This document shows, piece by piece, positions 9,318 through 16,497 of a stretch of 64,000 nucleotides of DNA. Origin of the DNA: Micromonospora sp. HM5-17 (GTDB lineage Bacteria > Actinomycetota > Actinomycetes > Mycobacteriales > Micromonosporaceae); contig NZ_RJWA01000006.1 of the NCBI RefSeq assembly GCF_003762835.1, positions 186,001-250,000 on the forward strand. Reading direction: 5' to 3'. The position numbers and the translations under genes were made by a program. How positions within the stretch are numbered: position 1 is the stretch's first letter; the number at the start of each line of letters is the position of its first letter. Under the pieces are notes generated by a model that saw only the letters and a list, made by a program, of their open reading frames with translations, did not search any database and was not told the origin of the DNA.

Positions 9318-9570
9318 CGGTCATCTCCTCTGCACGTGGTGCGGCTGACCGCCGCGTCCTGGACTGTGTCGCCGCCGCCGTCGAGGCGGCACGCTGCTCG
9401 GCCTGCCAGCGCAGGCGCTCCGCCACAACCGGCGACGGCGCCGGCGGTGGCGGATCCGACCGCTCCCACCCCATGTCGATCCACTGCTGCGACGCGCGAG
9501 CCGGGCACCGGAAGTACCCGCCGGTCGCCGGGTTGCGCAGCCACACACGCTCGGTACGGTCCATCGCCAT
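9310..9570 (-). CDS. Small phage protein of unknown function (head-tail region)
   Basis: 86 residues, MAMDRTERVWLRNPATGGYF and on, with an Ala/Arg-rich C-terminal half. The start ATG at 9570 overlaps the upstream stop as TGATG, and its stop overlaps the tail tube start, so it is translationally coupled on both sides. The N-terminal VWLRNPATGGYFRCPA looks like a compact beta structure. Its conserved place between the tail terminator and tube genes suggests a structural or assembly role, which is inference. Confidence 0.65.
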   Translation of the reverse strand: MAMDRTERVWLRNPATGGYFRCPARASQQWIDMGWERSDPPPPAPSPVVAERLRWQAEQRAASTAAATQSRTRRSAAPRAEEMTDG

Positions 9571-9908
9571 CACTCCACCGGCACCAGGACGTACGTGACG
9601 TCGCTGGTCTGCGAGTGGGTGACGGTGACCACCCCGGTGGACGGGTCGACCGCCCGGGGCGAGATGCGGATCGCCACCGACGTTCCCGCGGCCACGGTGA
9701 CCGGGGTCGTGTCGGCGGGGTTGCCGGCTGGCGTCAGACCGGAGTCGCTCACCTCGACCGAGTCGTCCGACCCGCCGCCGTTGGTGACGACCAGGATGGC
9801 GCCCCGGGATCCGAGGACGCTCGATGAGATGGTGTCGCTCGACGACACCGCCTGGGGCGACCAAGCCACCCCGGCGGCCGTCGGGCGGGTAGGTGTCAGT
9901 GCCGCCAC
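9570..9908 (-). CDS. Beta-rich small structural phage protein
   Basis: 112 residues from GTG 9908, which has AGGAGACAGGAGTA just upstream; a longer reading from TTG 9959 would run through a hairpin and is less likely. The sequence (ILVVTNGGGSDDSVEV, TPVTVAAGTSVAIRISP, VVTVTHSQTSDVTYVLVPVE) predicts an immunoglobulin-like beta-sandwich, as in decoration or tail-associated proteins. It is the first gene after a 178-base gap in an otherwise overlapping operon, so expression may restart here. Confidence 0.65.
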   Translation of the reverse strand: MAALTPTRPTAAGVAWSPQAVSSSDTISSSVLGSRGAILVVTNGGGSDDSVEVSDSGLTPAGNPADTTPVTVAAGTSVAIRISPRAVDPSTGVVTVTHSQTSDVTYVLVPVE

Positions 9909-9932
9909 TACTCCTGTCTCCTCTACGACAAC

Positions 9933-9957
9933 GCCCTCCACCCGATCGGTGGAGGGC
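9933..9957. terminator. Perfect 10-bp hairpin between head and tail gene blocks
   Basis: GCCCTCCACC and GGTGGAGGGC pair perfectly around a five-base loop (CGATC). No T-tract follows on either strand. On the minus strand the hairpin lies 25 bases upstream of the GTG of the 9570 gene. On the plus strand it lies 31 bases upstream of the small membrane ORF. It could attenuate late transcription or block read-through between opposing transcripts. Confidence 0.5.
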
Positions 9958-9988
9958 AACGTTGCGGTCGGCCGCTACGGTGGCGGCC

Positions 9989-10090
9989 ATGGGTGCACTG
10001 AGGATCTGGCACGTGCTGGTGCTGCTCGCGTGCGTCGGCGGGGCCGCCGCCCTGGTAGCGCTGCTGGTCGCGCTGATTCGCCGCCGCTAG
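9989..10090 (+). CDS. 33-residue single-span membrane protein on the opposite strand (moron candidate)
   Basis: The protein begins MGALRIWHVLVLLACVGG and ends in RRR, an almost ideal single membrane span with a basic C-terminus. The MGAL-x-x-WH-x-LVLL start resembles the N-terminal helix of actinobacterial TatA, but the amphipathic helix is missing. There is no Shine-Dalgarno sequence. TACGGT (9976-9981) followed by seven bases and ATG suggests leaderless transcription. Its TAG stop interlocks with the TAG of the opposing tail terminator gene in a CTAG. It fills the only sizeable gap of the late operon. Function unknown. Confidence 0.5.
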   Translation: MGALRIWHVLVLLACVGGAAALVALLVALIRRR

Positions 10091-10506
10091 TCGGCGGGCA
10101 CGCTCTCCAGCCGGTACACCTCGACCAGGTCGATCGCCGCCGCACCGGCCGTCTCGTCACGCTCGGCCTGGACGCCGTCCTCGCGGCGGATGGGCCAGCA
10201 CACCCGGCCGTCGACCGTCGGGGTGACGTCCAGCCACGCGGCCCGCACCCGGTCGGCGACGATCCGGGCCGCCTCGGCGTTGGCGCCGACGCAGTGCGCG
10301 TAGGCGCGGGTCCGGTGCCGCTGCGAGTCGCCGGCCAGCGACCGCGACTCGGCATCCTCCGGATCGGCGGACGCGAAGTAGACGAGGACGTACGGCGGGG
10401 TGATCGCGGGCGGCACCCGGCCGTCGAGCACGACCAGCGGCGGCGGTCCCTGGTCGGCGCGCAGCAGCGCGAGCATCGCGTCCGCGTGCGCCGCGTCCCC
10501 GCTCAC
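10087..10506 (-). CDS. Tail terminator / minor tail completion protein
   Basis: 139 residues from a GTG overlapping the upstream TGA (GTGA). It includes DGRVPPAITPPYVLVYFASA, an RTRAYAHCVGANAEAARIVA helix and a C-terminal DETAGAAAIDLVEVYRL strand. This pattern resembles tail-terminator proteins of the lambda gpU/DUF3168 type, which measure about 130-140 residues and sit last in the connector block. It would cap the tail tube and join it to the head. Identification is by pattern and position. Confidence 0.75.
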   Translation of the reverse strand: MSGDAAHADAMLALLRADQGPPPLVVLDGRVPPAITPPYVLVYFASADPEDAESRSLAGDSQRHRTRAYAHCVGANAEAARIVADRVRAAWLDVTPTVDGRVCWPIRREDGVQAERDETAGAAAIDLVEVYRLESVPAD

Positions 10507-10892
10507 CGCTCCTCCAGCAGTCGCTCGGCGAGAGCCTCCATCGCCCGCTCGAAACGCGGCTGCTCCGCCTCGGCCGCCGGGATCATGTGCGGGTGCGGGG
10601 GATTGTGGACACTGCCGTACTCCAGCAGGTTGCCCAGCGCGCCCTGGCGGCGCAGCTTGTCCGGGCCGATCTCCGCCACCGGGCCGCGCAGCCCCTGCCA
10701 GATGTCGTACCCGATCGACTCCGGGTAGGCGGGCGCGTGACGGGGCCGGCCGATCCGTCTCCTTGCGTCCGTCTTGATGTTGAGTGCGCCCTTGGCGACG
10801 ACCCGGGTGGCCTCCTCGGGCGCCTTCGACGTGGCCCTGTCCATGGTGGCCACCCACCGGTCCAGGTCGCCGTGCTCGATCCGGATCGTCAC
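10503..10892 (-). CDS. HK97 gp10-like head-tail joining protein
   Basis: 129 residues. Helical N-terminus (RWVATMDRATSKAPEEATRV), then KTDARRRIG, GYDIWQGLRG, the motif LEYGSVHNPPHPHM and a helical C-terminus. Y-G-x-x-x-x-P-x-H-P is typical of HK97 gp10 family proteins. The start is GTG 10892 overlapping the previous TGA. It belongs to a run of four connector genes each overlapping the next by four bases, so stoichiometric expression is likely. Confidence 0.8.
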   Translation of the reverse strand: MTIRIEHGDLDRWVATMDRATSKAPEEATRVVAKGALNIKTDARRRIGRPRHAPAYPESIGYDIWQGLRGPVAEIGPDKLRRQGALGNLLEYGSVHNPPHPHMIPAAEAEQPRFERAMEALAERLLEER

Positions 10893-11281
10893 GTCCGCTC
10901 CACCACCCCGATCCGCCGGGCCGTCGCATGGCTCTTGTGGGCCAGGTCGCGGACCACGAACGCCCGGCCGACCAGGTCCGGGTCGTGGACGCTGCTGTCG
11001 CAGACGATCTCGTCCTCGGTCTGGACCCCGGTCACCGACATCGGCAGCTGCACCTCCAGGCGCAGCATCAGCAGATAGTCCTCGCCGACGTCCTGCTGAG
11101 CAGCCTGCGCCGCCGGCTGCTGCCACCGGCACCGGCCCGAGTAGACGGTCGTGTAGGTGGGGGTGACCACCCCGCCCGGGCCGACCGTCTCCCCGGTGCG
11201 GCGGCGGATCGTGCACGCGTCGACCATCAGCGCCTCGGCGGCCCGCCGACCGCGGGCCAGCAGCGCGGCAGCCCGGATCAT
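10889..11281 (-). CDS. Head-tail adaptor (stopper-like) protein
   Basis: 130 residues from ATG 11281 (ATGA overlap). The centre reads CTIRRRTGETVGPGGVVTPT, then VYSGRCRWQQP, a LRLEVQLPMSVTGVQTEDEI strand pair and VGRAFVVRDLAHKSHATARR at the end. This matches the small beta-barrel head-closure proteins found between the gp6-like connector and gp10 in actinophages. No enzymatic motif is visible. Confidence 0.72.
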   Translation of the reverse strand: MIRAAALLARGRRAAEALMVDACTIRRRTGETVGPGGVVTPTYTTVYSGRCRWQQPAAQAAQQDVGEDYLLMLRLEVQLPMSVTGVQTEDEIVCDSSVHDPDLVGRAFVVRDLAHKSHATARRIGVVERT

Positions 11282-11856
11282 CCGATCCTCACCAGCCCGC
11301 CGCGGCGCCCGTACTGGCGGCGCAACGCGGCCCGTAGGTGCGTGGTCGTCTCCAGCCGGGCCGCCAGCGCCGAGTACGTCTCGGCGTAGTCGTCGATCCG
11401 CAGCGACGTCGCGGCCGTGGGGTTGGCAGCCCAGTCCCGCACGACGGCCAACACCGCCCCCCGCGCCAGCTGCAGCTCCTGCGCGTCGGACGCGTACCCG
11501 TGCGAGTACGCGACCGTCACCGTGGACGGCTCCAGCGGCGAGGGCGCCCACCCGCACGACCGCCACAGTCGGGCGCCGAACAGCCGGTAGTCGCCGACGG
11601 CGGTGCCGTCGACCGCCACCGACGACACCGCGGTGACCGGCCGCTCCGGCAGATCCAGCCATGAGTCGGTGGTGCCCAGCAGGGTGACGCTGTCGTCGGT
11701 GACGGCGACCAACCGCTGTCCGGCCTCGGCCTGGACGACCGCGGTGCCGATCTCGACCAGCATCGTCAGGCTAGCCTGCTGCGCCGGATCCAGGCTGTCC
11801 CAGTCCAGCTGCAGCAGGGCGGCGAGATCCTCCGGGGTCGCCAGCTGGTCGGCCAT
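11278..11856 (-). CDS. Head-tail connector protein (gp6-like)
   Basis: 192 residues. The N-terminal helices (LATPEDLAALLQLDWDSLD, ASLTMLVEIGTAVVQAEAGQ) and a middle section VTAVSSVAVDGTAVGDYRLF followed by VTVAYSHGYAS and a QELQLARGAVLAVVRDWAAN helix are typical of phage gp6-like connector proteins that dock under the portal. The C-terminus is basic (HLRAALRRQYGRR). It is the first gene of the four-gene connector block. Confidence 0.8.
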   Translation of the reverse strand: MADQLATPEDLAALLQLDWDSLDPAQQASLTMLVEIGTAVVQAEAGQRLVAVTDDSVTLLGTTDSWLDLPERPVTAVSSVAVDGTAVGDYRLFGARLWRSCGWAPSPLEPSTVTVAYSHGYASDAQELQLARGAVLAVVRDWAANPTAATSLRIDDYAETYSALAARLETTTHLRAALRRQYGRRGGLVRIG

Positions 11857-11871
11857 CGGATCCGCCCCCTC

Positions 11872-12420
11872 TCACGCGTCCCGGGTCATGGCCTCAAGTG
11901 CGCGGACCAACGTCGTCCGCGCCCGGTCGCCCCTGGCGAGCTCCACCTCGAGTGCCCGGGCGGCGCGCGCCCGGTCGCCGTCGACCCATGCCATCACGTC
12001 CCGGATCGCCCCATCAGGCACGTCGCCGCCGCCCGGAACGTCCTCGGATGTCACTCGCTCCGCCAGCGGCCCGTCGATAAGGGTGATGCCGAGCGGCCCG
12101 CCGTGCTGGATCAGGTGGTCGGCCGCGCGCTGGTCGCGGACCAGTGCCACGCCACCGCGGAACCGCACGTCCCGGGCGGCCCCCGGCGGCGCGGGGACGA
12201 CCAGGCTCGGGTACCGGTCGCACGCGAATCGCCAGGCGGACATCGTCGCCTCCACGGGTGTCTCGTACCGACAGCGGTCTGGGAACTGGCCACGGATCAG
12301 CGCGCCGACGGCGTGCACGCTGAAGGTGTTGACCGTGGTGGACAGCAGCTGCCGAAGCACCTCGCGCTTGCGGGCCTGGTGGGCGAGGTAGCGCTCCTGG
12401 TACCGGTCCACCTCGCCCAC
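11872..12420 (-). CDS. Phage protein of unknown function after the capsid gene
   Basis: 182 residues. The start is taken as GTG 12420 behind GGGGAGAGAG; GTG 12411 is also possible. The N-terminus is helical and charged (RYQERYLAHQARKREVLRQL). The rest contains VRFRGGVALVRDQRAADHLI and GPLGITLIDGPLAERVTSED and ends in a helix. The centre resembles short head-fibre or decoration-type domains, but I do not recognise a family. Its place between capsid and connector suggests a virion role. Confidence 0.65.
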   Translation of the reverse strand: MGEVDRYQERYLAHQARKREVLRQLLSTTVNTFSVHAVGALIRGQFPDRCRYETPVEATMSAWRFACDRYPSLVVPAPPGAARDVRFRGGVALVRDQRAADHLIQHGGPLGITLIDGPLAERVTSEDVPGGGDVPDGAIRDVMAWVDGDRARAARALEVELARGDRARTTLVRALEAMTRDA

Positions 12421-12437
12421 CTCTCTCCCCGCCCCGA

Positions 12438-13400
12438 TCAGGACTCCTCCGGCCCCGTGGTCAGTCCGGTGATCTTGCCGTGCGTGCGCTCGTTGCCGTA
12501 CATCAGCCCGACCTCGCCGTAGAGCTGGGTGCGCTCGTACGCGCCGGTGAGCGCCAGCGGCTCGGCGAAAAAGTGCCCCTTGCCCGGAATTTCCTGGTAG
12601 ACCGGCGCGCACTGCTCCAGGGAGACCACCGCGACCGTGTCGGCCGGCATGTGTCGGTTGAGCATCAGGTTGAGCCGGCCGAAGTCGGTCTCGACGACCT
12701 GGACGCTGACGCCGCCGACGTTCCGGCTGGTCTCCTGGTAGTTTCGGTCGGTGATGAAGATCTTGGTGAGCTGACGCTTCTGCCACGCGCCGCACATCAG
12801 CGTCGCTGTCTCAGACTCCATGATGCCGCCGGACTCCCACACCATCTGCAGCAGGTCGAGGACCATGTCCTCGCTCAGAGGCGTGGGCGTCAGGTTGGCG
12901 ACCACGTTGGTGGTGATGGCCTCCAGGATGCCGCGGGTCTGCCGCGGGGTGCTGTTGTCGACCGGCTTCTGGTAGGTGCCGTTGATGAAGGACCACTCGA
13001 TGTCCCTCACCATCTGCTTGAGCATCTGCTCGACCTGCCAGTCGAGCTCGTTGGTGACCGGGTTGGCCAGGTCGTTGTTGACCCCGGACTTGGCGCCGAC
13101 CGCGGCCAGCTTGGTGTAGGACACGCCGATGGTCTCGTGGTGGATCTGCACGATGTTGCTGACGTTCGCCCGGACCCGGTTCTGCTCGGCCGGCGCGTCC
13201 TGGCCCTCCGTGGCCACGTTCTGGCCCGCTGACCGGAGGTCGAAGGTCTGCCACTCGAACTCGGTGCTGTTGGTCTGCCGGCCGCCCGACAGTCCGCCGA
13301 TCGCCGAGAAGAACGGAGTGTCGGAGGGCGTGAGCTGGTGCAGGACGCCCGTGTAGTTCGGCAAATTGTAGGTGGTGCCGAGCGCGGTGATTCCGGCCAC
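12438..13400 (-). CDS. Major capsid protein (HK97-fold, SU10/DUF5309 type)
   Basis: 320 residues, MAGITALGTTYNLPNYTGVL and on. Characteristic parts are LTPSDTPFFSAIGG, FEWQTFDLRSAGQNVATEG, IVQIHHETIGVSYTKLAAVG, DIEWSFINGTYQKP and GRLNLMLNRHMPADTVAVVS. These match the DUF5309/SU10-type capsid family of actinophages. No delta-domain protease site is obvious, and a separate scaffold gene lies just upstream. It forms the icosahedral shell. Confidence 0.9.
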   Translation of the reverse strand: MAGITALGTTYNLPNYTGVLHQLTPSDTPFFSAIGGLSGGRQTNSTEFEWQTFDLRSAGQNVATEGQDAPAEQNRVRANVSNIVQIHHETIGVSYTKLAAVGAKSGVNNDLANPVTNELDWQVEQMLKQMVRDIEWSFINGTYQKPVDNSTPRQTRGILEAITTNVVANLTPTPLSEDMVLDLLQMVWESGGIMESETATLMCGAWQKRQLTKIFITDRNYQETSRNVGGVSVQVVETDFGRLNLMLNRHMPADTVAVVSLEQCAPVYQEIPGKGHFFAEPLALTGAYERTQLYGEVGLMYGNERTHGKITGLTTGPEES

Positions 13401-13451
13401 GGTTGACTCTCCTCTGGCTGTCGTGACCGGGCCAGCGGTCCGGCCCGGTGG

Positions 13452-14066
13452 TTACTGCTGATGTCTGCGCTGCTGTGCGATGGTCGCCAGCCGCTTGTTC
13501 TGCAAGCTGAGCACCGTGCGCCAGTCGCCCCGCCGCTGCGCGTCCGTGACCTGCGCGTCGAGGTCGACCGGGGCCCGCGCTCCCTGCGTCGGATCCGGCA
13601 TCGGGACGCGCGGGGCGGCGCCCGCCGCGGGGATGAGCGCCCTGAGTGCGTCGGCGTCGGCGGCCAACTCCTCGCGGGTCGACCCCCGCAGGCGGTCCGC
13701 CAGCGCGGGCGGCAGCCCCCTCTCGGCGGCGACCTCCACCCGCCAGCGGGCCTGCCTTTCCTCGGCGAGCTGCCGCTCGTAGGCGTCCAACCGCTCAGCC
13801 AGACGCTGCACGTCAGTCTTGCCGTCGTCGGCGCCCTGGTCGGGGGCGAGCGCGGCGGCGGCCCGCTCCAGCGGCGCCAGCGCCGCGAGTCGACGCTCCA
13901 GCGCCTTGCGCGCCTCACGCTCCTCCCGGAGCGCCCTCTCGCCGGCCGGGCCGAGTGGCCTGTCCTGCGGCGGGTCGCCCGCCGAGGCGGCAGTCGGGGC
14001 GGCCTGCTGGTCAGTCGTGTCAGTGGTCGGCGCCGGGTCGCCCGGCGTCGTCGTGGGCTGGGTCAT
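13452..14066 (-). CDS. Capsid scaffolding protein
   Basis: 204 residues. A disordered Thr/Pro/Ala-rich N-terminus is followed by a long charged coiled coil (about 45-125; LREEREARKALERRL, RLAERLDAYERQLAEERQAR), a hinge ERGLPPALADRLRG, and a C-terminal basic helix ending in QQRRHQQ. This layout, and the position directly upstream of the capsid gene, fit GP20-type scaffolding proteins that guide shell assembly and are then removed. Confidence 0.8.
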   Translation of the reverse strand: MTQPTTTPGDPAPTTDTTDQQAAPTAASAGDPPQDRPLGPAGERALREEREARKALERRLAALAPLERAAAALAPDQGADDGKTDVQRLAERLDAYERQLAEERQARWRVEVAAERGLPPALADRLRGSTREELAADADALRALIPAAGAAPRVPMPDPTQGARAPVDLDAQVTDAQRRGDWRTVLSLQNKRLATIAQQRRHQQ

Positions 14067-14104
14067 CGCGACCTCTCGATGGTGTGGCCGGGCATCGCAC
14101 CCGG

Positions 14105-15085
14105 TCAGATCAGATATCCGTGCACCCGCAGCAGCCGGATCGCCTCATCCCGACTGCCGCCGGCGAGCTCGTAGATGGACTCGGGCATCAGCCGCACGGC
14201 GCGGCCGCCGCGCTGCGCGCCGAGGAGCTGGCCCGCGTACCCGCGCCGGGTGGTGCCCTCCCGCGTCGTATACAGGCCCATCTCGTCGCGGACCAGGCGC
14301 CGCCGGCCAGCCTGCCCGGCCGCCGTCGACATGCCGCGCCGGGCGTTGACGACCTGGCTGATGTCGGCGCCGTCGCGGATCGCCTGCGCGCCGGCCCGTG
14401 TGAACACCCGGTCCTGCTCCTCGCGGGACATCGTGTTGAACAGGGCGCGCGGGTCGGTGCGTACCTCGTCGGCCCGGTCCTCGCGTGCCGGGATGTGCAC
14501 GCAGTCGCAGCGCGGATGCCGCTGAAACCCCCTGTTCCAGGCATACCAGCGGCCGGCGAGGATGATGCACCGGGCGCAGGTGGCGCCGACGACCATCCGC
14601 ACGTAGCCGGACGCGGCCCGGCGGGCCACCAGCGCCACCTGGTCCGCCGCCCGTCCCGCGTCCGCCACCTGCGTCCGCACGATCATGTCCAGGTGGGCGT
14701 ACCCGGTCGCCAACGCCCGGACGGGCGTCGCGCCGCGGCCGATCGCCGACTTGGCGGTGATGACCGGCTCGCGCAGCAGCGACGCCAGCTCCCGCCCGTC
14801 CGACGCGACCCCGGCGAGTGCCGACGCGACCACCGCCCCCTCGGCGGCCGCGTCGACCTCCTGAGCCGCGAGCACCCTGTCGAGGTAGCCGTCCGCCATC
14901 GCGGCCGCAGCCCGCTGCGCGCCCGCCAGCACGACCAGCAGCCGCGGCAGCAGAGCATCCCACGACCCGCTCAGATCGGCGACGGCCAGCCGTCGCCACT
15001 CCCGCCGCGCCGCCCGGGCAACCGCGTCGGCCAGCCGACGACGCATCCGGTAGTGCTCCAGGGCGAGCCGGTCAGTCTCCGCCAC
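14105..15085 (-). CDS. MuF-type head morphogenesis protein / capsid maturation factor
   Basis: 326 residues from GTG 15085, overlapping the portal gene by 14 bases. The family mark is the Cys motif CARCIILAGRWYAWNRGFQR followed by HPRCDCVHIP (about 185-215), seen in MuF/VG15 proteins. The N-terminal half is helical (ALEHYRMRRRLADAV, LLPRLLVVLAGAQRAAAAM). The C-terminal part contains RRGYAGQLLGAQRGGRAV. MuF proteins bind the portal and are packaged into the head; some act with a protease. No protease active site is evident here. Confidence 0.8.
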   Translation of the reverse strand: MAETDRLALEHYRMRRRLADAVARAARREWRRLAVADLSGSWDALLPRLLVVLAGAQRAAAAMADGYLDRVLAAQEVDAAAEGAVVASALAGVASDGRELASLLREPVITAKSAIGRGATPVRALATGYAHLDMIVRTQVADAGRAADQVALVARRAASGYVRMVVGATCARCIILAGRWYAWNRGFQRHPRCDCVHIPAREDRADEVRTDPRALFNTMSREEQDRVFTRAGAQAIRDGADISQVVNARRGMSTAAGQAGRRRLVRDEMGLYTTREGTTRRGYAGQLLGAQRGGRAVRLMPESIYELAGGSRDEAIRLLRVHGYLI

Positions 15086-16481
15086 CGGCCAGCCCCCGGG
15101 CGATCTCCGCCACCGGGTCCCGCTCGGCCGCACGCCGGTCCTCGGCTTCCATGCGGGCGATCTGCGCTGCGCTGTAGCCGAGGTCCTCGCGGGTCTGCCG
15201 CAGCGGCACGACCGGGAGCTGGCCGGGCGGCGCCGTGTAGAGCTTGATCGCCGCGTCCGCCCGCTGCGCGACCGTCGGCGTCGACGCGTCCTGCCAGTTG
15301 GTCTCCAGCAGGCGCAGCCGCGGATCCCACTCGCCGGTCTGGATGCGGCGTACCAGTCGCATCACCTGCTCCCAGGCGCCGCCGAAGATGCGCTGCTTCC
15401 GTTCTGCCCTCTTGACCAGCCTGCTCTCGGCGGAGCGGATCGCGTCGGCGCTGGCGGGGTTGTCGGTGGCGGTGCCGATGTAGTGCGGCGGCAGCCCGGC
15501 GATCGCCGCCACCTGCTGCGCGAGTCGCTCCACCGCCTGGTGGAAGTTCGCGAGCTGTGCGCTCGCGAATTCGAACGACTTCGCCACACCAGAGTCATCC
15601 CGGATCATCAGCAGGCGGCCCATGATCGCCTGCAGTGCCGTCAGCCGGTTACCCCGCTCGTCCTGCAGGTCGTCGGGGCCGACCCCGAACAGACCGCGAA
15701 GTGGGATCGCGACGAACTCCGCCGCCACCATCATGTCGGTGGCCAGCTTGCTGGCGGCGTCCGACAGGGGCAGGATCGCGTCCAGCTCCGACCGACCGTA
15801 CTGCACCCGCTGCGCCCCCGTCTGGGGCGAGTAGCGGGCCGCCCGCAGCCGCGGGCGGTTGACCAGTGGCACCACCGGCGGCTCGCCGAGCCTGTGCTCG
15901 TCCCGGGCCTCCTCCCGCCACCTGCCACCCCAGCGGTACCAGATCGTCCGGTCCGGCAGGTAGAGGGTCGCGTACCGCTCGCTGATCCGGACGACCGAGT
16001 CCTCCTCGTCCACCCGCCGCAGCGCCGCACGCACCCGCCGGGTGCGCGGGTCGATGTCGGCGTAGACCTCAAGCGGCGACTCAACGGTGATCAGCGGCGT
16101 ATCGGCGTCACGCTCGTTGGTGCCCACGCACACGTACGACCGCCGCATCACCAGGGCGTCGACATGGGCGAGCTGGCTCATCTCGTCCAAGTCGTTCGCC
16201 TGCCACACGCGCCACAGGTCCCGGTCTGCGGCGTCGGCGTCAGGCAGCCGGAACCCCTTCACGTCGAGTCGCTCTTCGAGGGCGTCAACCACCAGCTGCG
16301 GCCACGCGATCACCACCGGGCGGATCCGGTCGGCGACCTCCCGCAGCACCTCCGGGTGCATGTACGTCAGTGGCTGGGTGCCCTCGTAGTAGCGGTCGAG
16401 CATCTCCAGCTCGGGTCGCTCGGCGTCGTGGCGGCGGGAGAGGTAGTCGACCCACTCCAGATCGGTGGTCGGGAGTGCCAT
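15072..16481 (-). CDS. Portal protein (SPP1 gp6-like)
   Basis: 469 residues. Typical portal features: the N-terminal LDRYYEGTQPLTYMHPEV, VVIAWPQLVVDALEERLDVK, ADIDPRTRRVRAALRRVDEE, the stem region around SFEFASAQLANFHQAVERLA, and AIAGLPPHYIGTATDNPASA before the helical crown (SAESRLVKRAERKQRIFGG). It forms the dodecameric DNA gate. It follows TerL by 16 bases and overlaps the MuF gene. Confidence 0.9.
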   Translation of the reverse strand: MALPTTDLEWVDYLSRRHDAERPELEMLDRYYEGTQPLTYMHPEVLREVADRIRPVVIAWPQLVVDALEERLDVKGFRLPDADAADRDLWRVWQANDLDEMSQLAHVDALVMRRSYVCVGTNERDADTPLITVESPLEVYADIDPRTRRVRAALRRVDEEDSVVRISERYATLYLPDRTIWYRWGGRWREEARDEHRLGEPPVVPLVNRPRLRAARYSPQTGAQRVQYGRSELDAILPLSDAASKLATDMMVAAEFVAIPLRGLFGVGPDDLQDERGNRLTALQAIMGRLLMIRDDSGVAKSFEFASAQLANFHQAVERLAQQVAAIAGLPPHYIGTATDNPASADAIRSAESRLVKRAERKQRIFGGAWEQVMRLVRRIQTGEWDPRLRLLETNWQDASTPTVAQRADAAIKLYTAPPGQLPVVPLRQTREDLGYSAAQIARMEAEDRRAAERDPVAEIARGLAGGGD

Positions 16482-16497
16482 CAGCAGCCTCCCTTCA

